Below, piece by piece: positions 1-11,600 of a DNA stretch of 64,000 bases. The notes below the pieces were generated by a model, which searched no databases, was not told where the DNA came from, and saw only the letters and a program-made list of their open reading frames with translations. Made by a program: the position numbers and the translations under genes. The stretch is from Glebionis coronaria. Taxonomy: Eukaryota; Streptophyta; Magnoliopsida; Asterales; Asteraceae. The stretch is taken from assembly GCA_025667525.1 (NCBI GenBank), contig JANFOE010000575.1, positions 204,496 to 268,495 of the forward strand. The letters are read 5' to 3'. Positions within the stretch are counted from its first letter, which is position 1. Each line of letters starts with the position of its first letter.

Positions 1-768
1 TCCAAATATGTGTAGTCAATAGGGCCATATTAAAAATGTTTAAGCAACGAAGACCTAGACCCCCTTCCCGTTTAGGAAGACATATCACTTCCCACGCCAC
101 CTTTACTTTTCCCCTCTTGTACTCACCATTACACCATAAAAACCTTCTAATGATTTGGTGAATATCATGAATAATGCCCTTAGGAATCATAAGAACCGAA
201 GCCCAATAGACATGAAGCGAAGAAATAACCGACTTACAGAGTTGGAGTCTCCCCGCAAAAGAAAGAGACTTGTTCTTCCCATCACGAACTCGGTTTGTAG
301 CCTTCTCAACAAGTATCTTACAATCCCTATTCAACAACGTGGATGAAATTAACGAAACCCCAAGATATTTCACCGGTAGTGTGCCTTCCAAAAAAGGCAT
401 AATAGATAAAATAGCAATTTTAGTGTGATTACGAACATTACAGAAGAAAGCCGTACTCTTGGGAATGGTTGAAACCAATCCTGACGCTGTTTTGAACTCA
501 TCCAAAGCATCCATAATAACTCTAGCCAAATCAATATCCCCTCTCGCGAATATAAACAAATCGTCCGCAAAGCACACGTTAATAAGCTCCATCTCTTCGC
601 AATGATGGTGATAATGAAACTCATTCGATATACGGACCTTTCTTTTGAGCATAAGAGTGAGCACTTCCATAACCAACGTGAATATATAAGGAGAAAGGGG
701 ATCACCTTGACGCAACCCACGTTTATCTTTGAAAAAACCACGTTTACAACATATACCTCGTGATAATA
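1..768 (-). pseudogene. LINE (non-LTR retrotransposon) reverse transcriptase fragment
   Basis: The minus strand reads openly from about 768 to the window edge. It encodes the central and C-terminal part of a plant LINE reverse transcriptase, which primes cDNA synthesis at a nicked target. Visible motifs are GLRQGDPLSPY near 735-700, the catalytic FADD motif in CFADDLFIFA near 570-545, then KYLGVSL and the LQLCKSVISSL and WEVICLPKREGGLGLR blocks typical of the region after RT. No start codon, endonuclease domain or poly(A) tail is visible, because the 3' half lies outside the window and the 5' side is cut off near 768. The open frame over some 250 codons suggests modest age. The family assignment rests on the motifs. 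The copy is probably 5'-truncated, as most LINE copies are. Confidence 0.88.
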
Positions 769-789
769 TATTGTGAATAGTTATAGTAC

Positions 790-1650
790 AACTTAGAGTG
801 ATCCTATATTATCTTAGGTACCTCAAATTCATCAATAACACCACTCTTCTTTTTGCAAAAACAAACACAACCTTAGAAATATTCACTTTATCTCCCACTG
901 GAACTTTAGTATTACGTTTTGATCTTTTCAACGACATGCTTTAATGAATTAATCAACAAAAACTGTTAAAACTGGAAATAAATGTTCAAATTGTTAATCG
1001 ATCTACAGGAATGGATTGTCAAAATTGCATGAAAATGAAGCATAATCAAGGATTCTTTAATGGTAGGAAAATTAATAAGAGAAGAGAATACTTTCGGAAA
1101 GTTGTGGCATGAGATTACTAAAAAGATGTAACAATATAACATCACATAATTAATCATGTGATATTACTAGTTTATCTTTAATAATAATAAACTCATCAAA
1201 TTTATATATTGGTCATTAGTTACTTCTTTTTTTGATGTGGGATAAAGTTATCACGTAAAAAGCTTCATCCAATCCTCTGCATATTGCTAAGGTGTCAACA
1301 TGGATCATATATATTAAGAAACAACCTATCATGGAACATGTATATTATAATTCTTGTTATATACAAGTTTATAATTCTCGTTATTAACGGGTTTTGCAAG
1401 TAAATCTACACATGCGCAACTCAAACACTTGCCTGGTGTGGTTGCGGAACTCCTGCCGACCATGGTAAAAAAAGGTCAGGTACTGTCCCTCTATTCTTGT
1501 AATACGAATTAACCTTGTGAGTTTCTATAGTATTAGCTATGGATGTATATATATATATATAAATATACTTGTAAAATTATATGACGGCAAGGAGACTTTG
1601 CAACCCAACCTGGAACATCATGATTAACATCGACGTAATTGACTGATGAA
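790..1650. repeat. Dispersed repeat, copy 1 (matches 44400-45262)
   Basis: This block aligns by eye, in the same orientation and with small indels, to 44400-45262. Shared landmarks are the TTAGGTACCTCAAA block, the AATATAACATCACAT block, and the shared end GACGGCAAG...GATGAATACCT. After GATGAATACCT the two copies part: here the 408-bp inverted repeat begins, there unrelated sequence follows. It includes a short coding-like exon near its left edge. The repeat family is not recognised. Confidence 0.8.
809..937 (-). pseudogene. Short exon-like ORF, start of a duplicated gene remnant
   Basis: An ATG at 937 opens a 42-codon minus frame with a basic N-terminus (MSLKRSKRNTKV). The equivalent start, MLSRRSKRNTKV, occurs at 44556 in the other copy of the repeat, so the N-terminus is conserved in sequence and position. 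A different frame just downstream reads DEFEVPK in both copies, which implies a frameshift or a missed intron. The remnant stops at 809-811 here, whereas the 44 kb copy continues with more coding-like sequence. I do not recognise the protein. Confidence 0.4.
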
Positions 1651-2058
1651 TACCTACATTGTTGGCTATATAATCAGTTATTTGTATTCGAATTTGGAGT
1701 TATAGAATGATTTTCCCAAGCATCCCCTAACAACTGTTTCATTTCATGCAGTACATTACTTGTTGAAAAATGTAATGTTGATTCATGAATGGGTCTTGTC
1801 AATATTTCGGCCCATCAGGTCCAAAACCGAGGACCTGACCGTTGGATCCGAGGTAAGACCGACCCTACCCGATTAACCCAGTTGGGTCCGGGTTTGGCCC
1901 GGTGCTCTTATACCCAGTTTCCACTTCTAAATAAATTTAGACAAGTTCACTTGTACATGTTTTTTATTGAGCGATATGGTGTGTATGTTATACAATCCTT
2001 GCTCTATATCGAGAAAAGTGTATTTTGCTTATGTTACAATACTAAAATCTAATATGGT
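1651..2058 (+). repeat. Left arm of a 408-bp inverted repeat
   Basis: This arm is the reverse complement of 2377-2784, with equal length, no indels and only a handful of substitutions found by eye (about 99% identity). Both arms carry the same 87-codon open frame beginning at GAATGGGTCTTGT, which is simply the repeat read from each side. The inner half belongs to a dispersed family with the core CCATCAGGTCCAAA, also seen at 54548 and 60372. The arms could fold into a long hairpin. Confidence 0.95.
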
Positions 2059-2260
2059 TTCTAAAAATCGCTTCCTAACATGACAACAATAAAATATGTT
2101 TCATGTTCCTACAATCTTTCAAAAAAGTGAATATAAAGAGACTTTTACGAACTTAATTAACAAGACAACATGAAGCCATGATTTCACCTATAAAAGCACA
2201 TCCAAATTTTGTACAATAACCGATGTGGGACAAGAACTTATTTGAGGTCGACAAATTCGA
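2059..2260 (-). repeat. Spacer of the inverted repeat: dispersed snRNA-promoter-bearing repeat
   Basis: The spacer between the two arms (2059-2376) starts with sequence also found at about 47660-47890 and, more weakly, at 49400 and 55130. The shared core is AAAATCGCTTCC...AACATGACAACAATAAAAT, ending in a USE plus TATA promoter module on the minus strand. From 2261 to 2376 I see nothing recognisable. Confidence 0.7.
2188..2231 (-). promoter_or_regulatory. snRNA-type promoter module (USE + TATA)
   Basis: On the minus strand, GTCCCACATCGG (2220-2231) matches the plant upstream sequence element RTCCCACATCG, and a TATA-like CTTTTATAG follows about 23 nt later (2188-2196). That spacing is the one used by RNA polymerase III snRNA genes such as U6. 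No U6 or U3 sequence follows, so this is a promoter-like module inside a repeat rather than an snRNA gene. Confidence 0.55.
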
Positions 2261-2376
2261 GTCATGGTTCACCACACCCAAAATTGTTTAAGCTGCAGTT
2301 GAGAATGTTTTCGAGAGCCTAGCATACTCTACTTGTTTGTGATGTAAAATTGTTATATCATCGCTAAGCATTTAAC

Positions 2377-2784
2377 ACCATATTAGATTTTAGTATTGTA
2401 ACATAAGCAAAATACACTTTTCTCGATATAGAGCAAGGATTGTATAACATACACACCATATCGCTCAATAAACAACATGTACAAGTGAACTTGTCTAAAT
2501 TTATTTAGAAGTGGAAAATGGGTATAAGAGCACCGGGCCAAACCCGGACCCAACTGGGTTAATCGGGTAGGGTCGGTCTTACCTCGGATCCAACGGTCGG
2601 GTCCTCGGTTTTGGACCTGATGGGCCGAAATATTGAAAAGACCCATTCATGAATCAACATTACATTTTTCAACAAGTAATGTACTGCATGAAATGAAACA
2701 GTTGTTAGGGGATGCTTGGGAAAATCATTCTATAACTCCAAATTCGAATACAAATAACTGATTATATAGCCAACAATGTAGGTA
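2377..2784 (-). repeat. Right arm of the 408-bp inverted repeat
   Basis: This is the mirror copy of 1651-2058. The outer end (2700-2784) continues without a break into sequence that also matches 46600-46910 in inverted orientation. That makes this arm the likely original and the left arm the inverted duplicate. Confidence 0.95.
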
Positions 2785-3010
2785 GATAAGATGTCCAATC
2801 CAACTAGTTATGTTTTATCGTCTGTATGCAAAACATAACTCAAACTCAATGGAACTTAGAAGATAAACTAACGCTTCCAACACAAGATGTACTTATACTT
2901 GATCACATTTCTTATGTAAGTACAAGTAGTACTTTATAATTTTGCATTGTGACAATATGAACTTATACCTCATGTCCTAATGCATACAATTCAAATTCTG
3001 AAACATAATT
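2785..3010 (-). repeat. Dispersed repeat, inverted match to 46600-46850
   Basis: The reverse complement of this stretch aligns with 46600-46850. Shared blocks include GTTATGTTTTATC, CAACACAAGAT and ACATTTCTTATGTAAGTA. Together with 790-1650 this shows that the first 3 kb and the 44.4-47 kb region derive from one ancestral repeat that was rearranged here. Confidence 0.75.
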
Positions 3011-3217
3011 GTTGGAATGGGTAAGTTATGTTACAGATCGAACATGATCCGCCTTGAGTAAAAGAGTCCGATTTGACCCATTCATAAGAATAATTGTTAC
3101 TCTATGCATTAGCAACCGCAAAAGATGGGACAAGATTGAGTTTGTTTTAAATGAAATATTGCATCTCTCAAGCTACGAAAAATATAATAACTCGGAAAAA
3201 TAATGAAGGTGAAACTT

Positions 3218-3260
3218 ATCCCACATCGGTGAATGTAGAAAGGTGGATGTGTTTTTATAG
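3218..3260 (+). promoter_or_regulatory. snRNA-type promoter module (USE + TATA)
   Basis: ATCCCACATCGG (3218-3229) is followed after about 22 nt by TTTTTATAG (3252-3260). The surrounding 200 bp (3195-3400) resemble 28660-28870, so the module has been copied with its context. No snRNA sequence follows. Confidence 0.55.
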
Positions 3261-3692
3261 CTTTTAAATTCATATAATTTGTCCCTCGTTATTGTTAATC
3301 AAAATGTTACTTTGAGATTATCAATCATGCATGATCCGGTTATCGAGTCCAATTTATATTTTTCATATTTATTACTATAGATATATAGAAACAAATTATG
3401 AAAAACACTTCTCGCCTTAGGTTTATAACAATATGGTGATTAAGTTAATGCAGGATAGGCATATATTCTCAGACATGCTTTCCTGAACCGTGTAGGCGGG
3501 AAGCCATACAGGTCCTTATCGAAATTTTTTATTTACAAATTACAAATATTTGGTGTTTGTTTGTTGTAGTTTTTCCTATCCGAGTGTTACTAGGTTCACC
3601 TTCTTATATAACTTTCTCTATATAAATTCCTTATTTTTACTGTTAGAATGATGACGCTAATGTAGTTCATTTTAGTACTTTTTATATTAGAA
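3261..3692. other. AT-rich spacer, nothing recognised
   Basis: This stretch has no coding frame, RNA gene or repeat boundary that I can support. The last three bases (3690-3692, GAA) are the left target duplication of the CACTA element. Confidence 0.6.
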
Positions 3693-3736
3693 CACTACAA
3701 CATTCGCGCCCTACCCCAGCGATAATTTTGGGGTTT

Positions 3737-4182
3737 CCCCAGCGACATGTCGCTGGGGATAGATTTCCCCAGCGACATTTCGCTGGGGAAAATTCGTTGG
3801 GGTATGCTAGTTGTTAAATGTATCCCCAGCGACTTACCCCAGCGACCTGCGGGCCCCACAGACTTTTCCTGAAAGAACAGATTGCCACGGTGGCAACCTT
3901 TTCCCCAGCGACATATCGCTGGGGAAAAGTCCTTATTAAACAAAAAAATTAAGTTAAACTTAACCATTTTAGCTAATTACAAAGTTTCCCCAGCGACATG
4001 TCGCTGGGGAATCGTTCCTTTTATTTGACTTGTCAACGCGTTGTCGTTGACTTGTCAACGATTTCCAAAGTTTCCCCAGCGACATGTCGCTGGGGAAACT
4101 CTCGATAATATTGACTTGTCAACGCTTTGCGTTTGACTTGTCAACGAATAACCAAAGTTTCCCCAGCGACATGTCGCTGGGG
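3737..4182. repeat. Left subterminal array of phased 22-bp palindromes
   Basis: Each site is the 11-mer CCCCAGCGACA followed by its reverse complement. Full or near-full copies start at 3737, 3767, 3903, 3988, 4074 and 4161, with half-sites at about 3826-3845. The last four are 85, 86 and 87 bp apart. Between them lie copies of a second near-palindrome, CGTTGACTTGTCAACG. In CACTA elements such subterminal repeats bind the TNPA-like protein. That role here is inference. Confidence 0.9.
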
Positions 4183-4786
4183 AAGAGTCTGCAGGTTTTT
4201 TTAAAATTGCCTGCACAGCAGGCGTTTTCCAGATTTTTTCCGGAATTTTTCCGGAAAAAATCTACCAAAACCTGTAACAAAAACCTGTATTTGGTCACCA
4301 AAAGACACATATAAAGTAAATTGAAATACAAATCAACACAAACGCGGAATAAGTTCAAACTTGCACCAAAATATAATATAACGTTCTAATTTAGTCAAGG
4401 ATACTAGGAATAAGTCGGGATAGTTAAGGATATAAGGGAAACAAGCGTTCTAATTTAGGATAATAGGGAAACAAGTCAAGATGAACATAAAGAAACTATG
4501 TACCATACTAACAAACACATATATGACACGACTAGCTCGCGTCATCGCCACCATCCTCGCCACCCTCCCGATCCTCAGCATCATCACCCGGGCGACTCCC
4601 GCTCCCACTGGCACCACCACTCTCATATCTCGAAAAAAGATCGCCATACCTGCCGTCGTTTCTCAGCACGCCCATCATGAAATCAACATCCCGATCTCGA
4701 CGAGTCTCAGGGGGTGGTGGCGAAAAGTACGAGGGAGTACTGGTGTATCCCGACAATACCATACCCACGCCAGGATGGTGGCCGCG

Positions 4787-6688
4787 TGATAACTAAGATT
4801 TTCCCAGTTAAAAATTATCGTTCTGGTGTTCTCTTCGAATTGAAAAAACTTGTGTTTAATGTGTGACTCTATTGTTTTTGGTGGAACAAAGATGTGTCGT
4901 TGTAGTGTTTAAAATAAAGGGTGCGGAACAATTAAAGTAAAGGTGCTCTTAAAGTAAATCTAAGTCTAATTAAAATAAAGGTGCAAGTATTTAAAAACGT
5001 GACTGAAATTAAAGGGCACTAAAGTAAATGACGCAAACTTAAATCTAACTAAGGCAAACTTAAAACGCGACTAAAATTTAAACTAAGGCAAGACTAAAAT
5101 AAAACTAAGGCAAATAAACTTAAAGTGCAATTAAATAAAAGGCAGGAAAAATAAAGCTTGAAAATAAAAATCAAAGACAAAAGCTAATAAGAACCTGAAT
5201 ACAGCTCATTCGGAATAATCCTTCGTTGGGAACAATCACTCGTCCGGAATGTCACCTTCGGTTGGAATGATTCTTCTTTGCTCGGAATATCACCAAAATC
5301 CTTGATTCGGAACAAATTGATCTGAATATGTCACACAATCCTTCGTTCGGAACTTTACTGATTCGGAACTTCTAAATTTTGCTTTGATTCGGAACTTATG
5401 GTCACCCTTGATTCGGAATTTTCAGACATCCGAATGAACACTTCTGATTCGGAACTTATCCTTCGTTCGGAACTTCGTTCGGAATTTTCGTTCGGAAGTT
5501 CGTCCGGAACTTCGTTCGGAACTTTCGTTCGGAAGTTCGTTCGGAAGTTAAGTGTTGATCCGGAACTTTTGAGTTCCGAATGAATATCCTTGACCCGGAA
5601 CTTTTGAGTTCTGAATGAAGTAAATTGACCCGGAACTTTTGAGTTCCGAATAAACAAAAGCTTGACTCGGAAGTTCTCCTTCGTCCGGAACTTTGAATGT
5701 TCCGGATGAACAGTCTTGGCTCGGAACTTTTTACCTGGAAAGATCAGAAACAAGAACAACCTTCCGAAGAACAAGGAAAACAGTAGCAGCAGATCTAAAT
5801 AACAAATTAATCAAAATAAAAACACACGATTTAAATAAACTAATGACGAATCAACAGTAAACACAATCAAACAATTAAAATCAATAAATCAAACAACTTT
5901 AACCACAATAATCAAAAACCACTTGGATCAAAATAAAAGCATGAACATGAACATAAACATAAACTCATAAATCAAAGATTAAGAAAGGTAGATAAGAGAT
6001 TGACAAGATAAAGTAAAGATTGACAATAATTAAATGAAAACTTACTTGAAATTAAATGAATTTAAGGTGCAAGACAAGGTATTTAAATTTGACAAGAAAT
6101 TAAATGACAAGGTAAGTAAATGGTGGAAGAGCTAATTGTCACACTTAGCCAACAACATGAAAAATTAACAATCCTAATCTATTTATAGGAGGATTAAGGA
6201 AGCTTCCTCCCCTCCTTCATTTCTTGTTAATTGCAAGATTAAGCCCTTAAGCATATAGTCTTCATTAATTGCACCATTAGTCCTTTTTCCTTCTAATCTT
6301 CTTTAAACTTGGACTATAATGACTTGTGGCTTGGGATTTCTTTTGAACTCGTTTTTAAATTCTTCAATAAAATAGACTTGAATTCTTCGGCTTTTGATAA
6401 ACTTCCGTCTTTTGACTTTTTCTTCGATAAATCTTCAGAATTGGTCGTGGACTTCCGTTCTTTTTGCACTTTTGACTTCTTGACTTCGTCTTTCATCCTT
6501 TTCTTCAATAAAAGTCCGTAAATGCCCGTGAATGTCCGTGTTTTCTCCACTTTTCACCTTTTCGTCCTAAATCACAACAAAAACACAAACCACGCATAAT
6601 TCCGACATAAAAGACATAAAATACACGTTTTGGTCCGATTATTATTGTAATTAAGTGGTAGAAAAGATGGGTGTTTACACACCTATCA
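4787..6688 (-). repeat. 3' LTR of the gypsy element (left copy)
   Basis: This LTR is 1902 bp, from TGATAACTAAG to CACCTATCA. It differs from the other LTR by about 20 substitutions, a 12-bp indel in the internal repeat array and a few 1-2 bp indels, all counted by eye. Confidence 0.95.
5210..5740. repeat. TTCGGAAC octamer array inside the LTR
   Basis: The segment is packed with TTCGGAAC and its complement GTTCCGAA, often as TTCGTTCGGAAC 12-mers in direct or opposed orientation. The equivalent array in the other LTR is at about 12510-13060 and has one extra 12-mer. Because the unit is 12 bp, long open frames persist on both strands (5774-5355 and 13084-12653 on the minus strand). I regard these as by-products, not genes. 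Confidence 0.8.
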
Positions 6689-6702
6689 TATCCCCTACAC
6701 TT
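6689..6702 (-). other. Polypurine tract of the gypsy element
   Basis: Directly inside the 3' LTR the minus strand reads AAGTGTAGGGGATA, a purine-rich primer for plus-strand DNA synthesis. Near-copies of GTGTAGGGG recur upstream in the element at about 8300, 8352 and 8590. Confidence 0.75.
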
Positions 6703-8693
6703 GGCCATTGCAATGTCCTAATACAATGCATTAGTTACAAAGCAAGATTACACTTTTCATCATAATTAATCCACGTTGGCCTTTATTAAAGAGATAGAAA
6801 ATTAAAATGAAGAAATCAAAAGCATACCTTGGGTTTTGGAAATGTTATGAATAATCATCATCCTCAAGTTTTCACTTTCTCCAAACCAAGCTTAAAAACG
6901 AGATCATTGTTATTATAAGTTAGTAAACTAACACGAACTCATGTGGGCCAATTACTCACTTAGACTCCCTTATTCCTAGGTGTATCTCTTATATTTTATT
7001 ATTGTCTTAAATGATCACGAGGATGCATTTTTGACTTATTTCGATAGTTATTAAGTCTGAAAATAAAGTGAACGATTTAATCAATAGTTAGCTAAAGGAC
7101 AAAATCTTTTAAAACTGCTTCTCGGGACCTCATAAAGTTCATATCTTGGCATAACTCGTTTCGCGATTTGAGACCTTTCTCGGACCGATATTTGGCAGCG
7201 ACTTCATACTTCAAACCTTGAGAGACGTTCATGAAATTATGGTCTTCTCTTCATATAGGAATTTCTTCACTTGAAGTTTTGAGAGATTCATACTTGGACC
7301 ACGACTTCTTCATTTTTCTCCAATCTTTATTTTGGACTTTGATATACAACGATCCTCCTCCTTTTATGACTTGGATCTATTTATCCTCATACCTTGTTAG
7401 GGCCTTTTCGGATACACTTCTCCATGAATTTTGGGGAGTATTGCTTTACGTCGTGTGTCTCGATCCTTCATATTGATTTTCGATAAATGATTCTTCACAT
7501 CACTTTGGATCTTTAGCAACAAAATATAGCCCTCATGCCTTGTTAGGGCCTTTTCGGACTCGCCAATCTTCGCATCCCGCTTCAATAAGTTATGCCTTGG
7601 CTATGAACTCTAATCCATACCGAGCAACTTTTAAACGATCGTGGGCTAGAAGCTAAGTAACTTTTCAAATCGTACAACCTTATTTATTAGCAGATAAATT
7701 TATTAGCAAGCGATGGGAGAATAGGCTCATAATTAACTCACATAAATTCACGAAAAAATACCGAACTTATAATTGGCTCTATCATCTCTCGTTCTCCACA
7801 GTTTAAAATCTCAAGTAATGAGACTCGTGGATACTTAGCCTTTTAAATCAAGGTTTTGGGTTTTCGAGTCACCTATAGGATCTTGCAAATTCTTAGACTT
7901 TTTCAAGTTTAGAAATTGCATTTTAAAGTTCCCTTGATAAATGACTCTCTAGGATCAATTATAGGAACTTGCGAAAAGTTCTTGTTCTTAACCCGTGAGA
8001 GTTAAGACTTTCACGTTTTATAGCTCCCTATATAAAAGCCTAGCAAAACTTGACTTAAACATGTTAAGGATACTAGCTAGAGTAAACTCGGATTGAGTCA
8101 AAAGATTCACAACGTTTTGAAAATTAAAACCACTTATTTAAACAATTATTCTAATAAGGAAAGAAAATAACTATACAAAGGTAAAAACTAATAGGCCAAA
8201 ATAGATCAAAAATTTTGAAAAATGTCGAAAAATTGATTTTCCGGTTAAAATGAGGACAAAAACAAGGAAAAGACCACTTAACTTCGATAGAAGTCCCCCT
8301 ACACTTAAGATAAACATTGTCCTCGATGTTTAAGCATGTGGGAGTAAACTCCCCTACACTTAGGACATTGTGCACGTTATTTAAATCTCGCTAAGGAAAA
8401 GACAATTAAAGAGATTCATATTTTAAATTTGAGAAAATATAAAATAGTGAATCGAAAAGAGTTTAGGATAGAACCGGGAAGAAGTGGACACGGAATCACG
8501 GGTCGTCAAGAATCATCAAGAGTGGATCATTGAAGCTCGAATCCCTGATTAAGAAGTGAGGAGAGGAGATAGCAAACCAAAGGGTCCCCCTACACTTATG
8601 ATAAAGAAAGCGAAAAGATAGATGCAAGGGTTGCCTCCCAAGAAGCGCTTGGTTTTTGTTAACCGAGTCGTGAGCCTGACTCGACCTTGATCA
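6703..8693 (-). other. Non-coding 3' internal region of the gypsy element
   Basis: About 2 kb between the end of the protease frame and the polypurine tract has no sustained frame. Near 8640 the minus strand contains CCAAGCGCTTCTTGGGAGGC, a GC-rich tract just after the protease frame. No reverse transcriptase or integrase motif is visible in any frame, so the loss of pol looks complete rather than a matter of frameshifts. Confidence 0.7.
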
Positions 8694-11600
8694 TCAACGG
8701 AAGAAGCGTGAAACATATCCACCAGGATCAAAGACATAGTTTTCATCCATCAATAAGCACGAGCTTAAGGCGAACAAGGCAAGCAAAATAAGAAGTGGCA
8801 AGGTTCCCTTAAGCAGCGATGGAGCACGGTGGAAGCAAGTAGGAAGCGGTGCAAGCATGTCTTCAAAATTTCCAAAGATTTTTCCTTTTATTTCATCAGG
8901 TGGATACTGAGATGGCTTAAAGACTTCAATACCGGGGTCGAACACCTTTTCCTTTAAGGGAAAATAGCATTCAGGCTCAGCCGAGTGTGAAGAAGATCCG
9001 CAAAGAAGCACAACCTCGTCCTCAGAAGGGGGACAAAGAGGTGTCAAATCATACGTGCAACGGATATTGGTGTCGACCGGTTTCTTCTCCTTTGACAAAA
9101 TTTTCTTCAAATCCAAAGTAGGATCAAGACGATAATCTTCAAAGTCCAAAGGAGGTGCATCACTCTCATGAGGGAAGTAAGTGTTGAGAAATTCAGAGAA
9201 ATCTTCCTCAAATGAGTAATCATCCAAAGTAGGATCGAGTGATGGCGAAGGATCTTCATCATGTGAAGAATCACTCGAGAGAGTATCGGCCTCATCAAAA
9301 TCATCGAAAGTAGGCAGCTCGGGATACTCAGAAGTACAATCAAAATCATCCGAATCTGAGCTAGAATCATTATCATCATAAGCATCAAAGACCGGTGGAG
9401 AATCATAAATGGGAGAAGCGTCCAAAGTGGGGAGAGAATCATCCATATCATTGTCAAAGAGTGGATTATCAATGCAAGAGTCAAATAGAGGATTGTCGTA
9501 GACGACAAAGTCATCGAGCACATTTATCATATTCACTGATTCTCGACCTCCAAAGGATTTGCCGGTAAGCTTCCCCATTTTAAAAACTTTTGAATCATCC
9601 CTGACTCGTAAGATTAACTCACCTTCGGCCACATCTACTAAAGCTCGTCCGGTTCTCAAGAATGGCCGACCAAGTATTAAAGGAATACGAGGGTCCATTT
9701 CATAATCAACTACGACAAAATCGATCGGGAAAGTAAATGTGCCAACTTTGATAAACACGTCTTCGGCTATACCAACGGGGTAAGCGAGAGTGCGGTTTGC
9801 AAGTTCGAGAGTCATCTTTGTTGGAATGAGGTCAGGCAATGATAGTGTTTTCCAAACACTCAAAGGCATAAGATTTATACTAGCCCCGAGATCAGCAAGG
9901 GCAGTAAATTCTTCAGTTTTGTTGAACACGCAAGGCAACACAAAACGACCGGGATCTCCAAGCTTTTCCAGAAGTTCTTTGAGAATAAATGCAGAGCAGT
10001 TTTCATTTAATCGTGTGTTGGCGAGTTCAATCAGCTTCTCCTTCTTGCTAAATTTGATGGTCATTTTAGATAGCATATCCACATATTTCGATACTTGACA
10101 GTCATTCTTGGTTAGCTCGTTGGTCTTGCCTATGCGAGAAGGGTATGGGATTCTAGGTTGATAAGGAGACGGTGAAGGTATAGTTGGTAAAGGTTGTGAT
10201 GTTGAAGGGTCCTTTCGAGATACATCGTCATGACGAGGCGGAGACGGTAATGGTGCAGTAATACTAGGTGTAGGAGGAGTAGGGATACATGGTGGAGGAG
10301 GAGGTGTAGATGATGGTGGTGGGGTAGGTGGATCGACAATGGTAATTCCACTACGCGTAGTTATAGCACTCACATTGGCTCGCGGATTAGTGACAGTGTT
10401 TGAAGGTAGAGAACCCGAAGAAGAAGGTTGAGCTTCGGGCAAGAAACTAGCCAATAGATTCTTTAATTCAGTCGTTTGAGTGATGAAGGAGGATTGAATA
10501 TTATCACGAACCTCGGTTCTAATCTCATTTCCTTGCTTCAGGATATCTCCTTTCATATTGATTATTTGGCTTTGTAGATTCTTGATTTGCTCACCTTGAG
10601 TTCTCATGATGGCTTCAACATCGGGATTAATGGGTGGGTTTTGTTGGGTGGGTGGTTGATAAGGGTTAGAAGCTCTTGGTGGGATTTGGTTGCTTCTATT
10701 GTAGTTGTTGGAGGGGTTTTAGTTTTGAGGAGAAAAACCGGGTGAAAGGTAATTGTTGGAACGGTAGCTCAGCAGATTTCTATCCCCTTTTTGTCTAGCT
10801 TGGTAATTTTCTGGTGAACAATTACCATAAGCTGCATACACATTTTCCGGATTTCCTTGTGTCGAAGGACAATCAGTGTATGAGTGAGGACCGCCACATG
10901 TTTCACAAGGATTAGCAACCGCTTTAACTTGTTGTTGTTGTTGGTTTGAAGCGAGAAGCGTAATACTTTTGCTCATTTCGGCCATTATGCGGGTGAGTTC
11001 GGTCATCTCAGGGTTTGCTGAGGTGGAGGAAACATTGACTCTCGGGTTGTTCCTAGAAGAAGCAGAGGAATCCCAGTTCTTGTGGTGAGTAGTCATGTTC
11101 TCAATTAACTCTCTACACTCCTCCGGTCTCCTTTTCATGAATGTGCCACCGGCGGCTGCATTTATCGTATCACGATCTTGAAAAGTCAAAGCGTTGTAGA
11201 AAGTATCAATCAATGTGACGGGAAGCATGTTGTGGTTTGGACAACGGTCGATCAAGACATTATATCTCTCCCAAGCGTCAAAAAGAGATTCATTAGGGTC
11301 TTGCATGAAACCGCTGATCTGATTGCGAAGGCTCGTGACCATGGATGGTGGAAAGTAGCGCGACAAAAAGCGTTGAATCATATCATTCCAAGTGTGAATA
11401 GAATTCTTCGGGAGACGATCAAACCATTTCTCGGCATGATGCGATAAAGTATGTGGAAAGAGTTGTAGGCGAAGTACATCCATTGTGGCACCAGGCAACT
11501 TCATGCTTTGGGTGATTGTAATGAACTTGTCGAGGTGTTTGTTGGCATCATCATCAGGCAATCCTCTAAATGGGTTTGTTTATACTTGCTGAATCATGTG

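Noticed and set aside
2188..3260. U6 or other snRNA genes downstream of the USE + TATA modules
   Set aside because: No U6, U3 or other snRNA sequence follows any of the modules. Only the promoter-like part is present.
3695..4358. Open frames rich in FPSDMSLGK or SPATCRWG peptides around the CACTA ends (also 21745-22268, 25409-26287)
   Set aside because: They are translations of the repeated 22-bp palindrome read on either strand, not genes.
5355..5774. 139-codon frame in the gypsy LTR (and 143 codons at 12653-13084)
   Set aside because: It consists of the 12-bp octamer array, which stays open in several frames on both strands by arithmetic. No start context or known domain.
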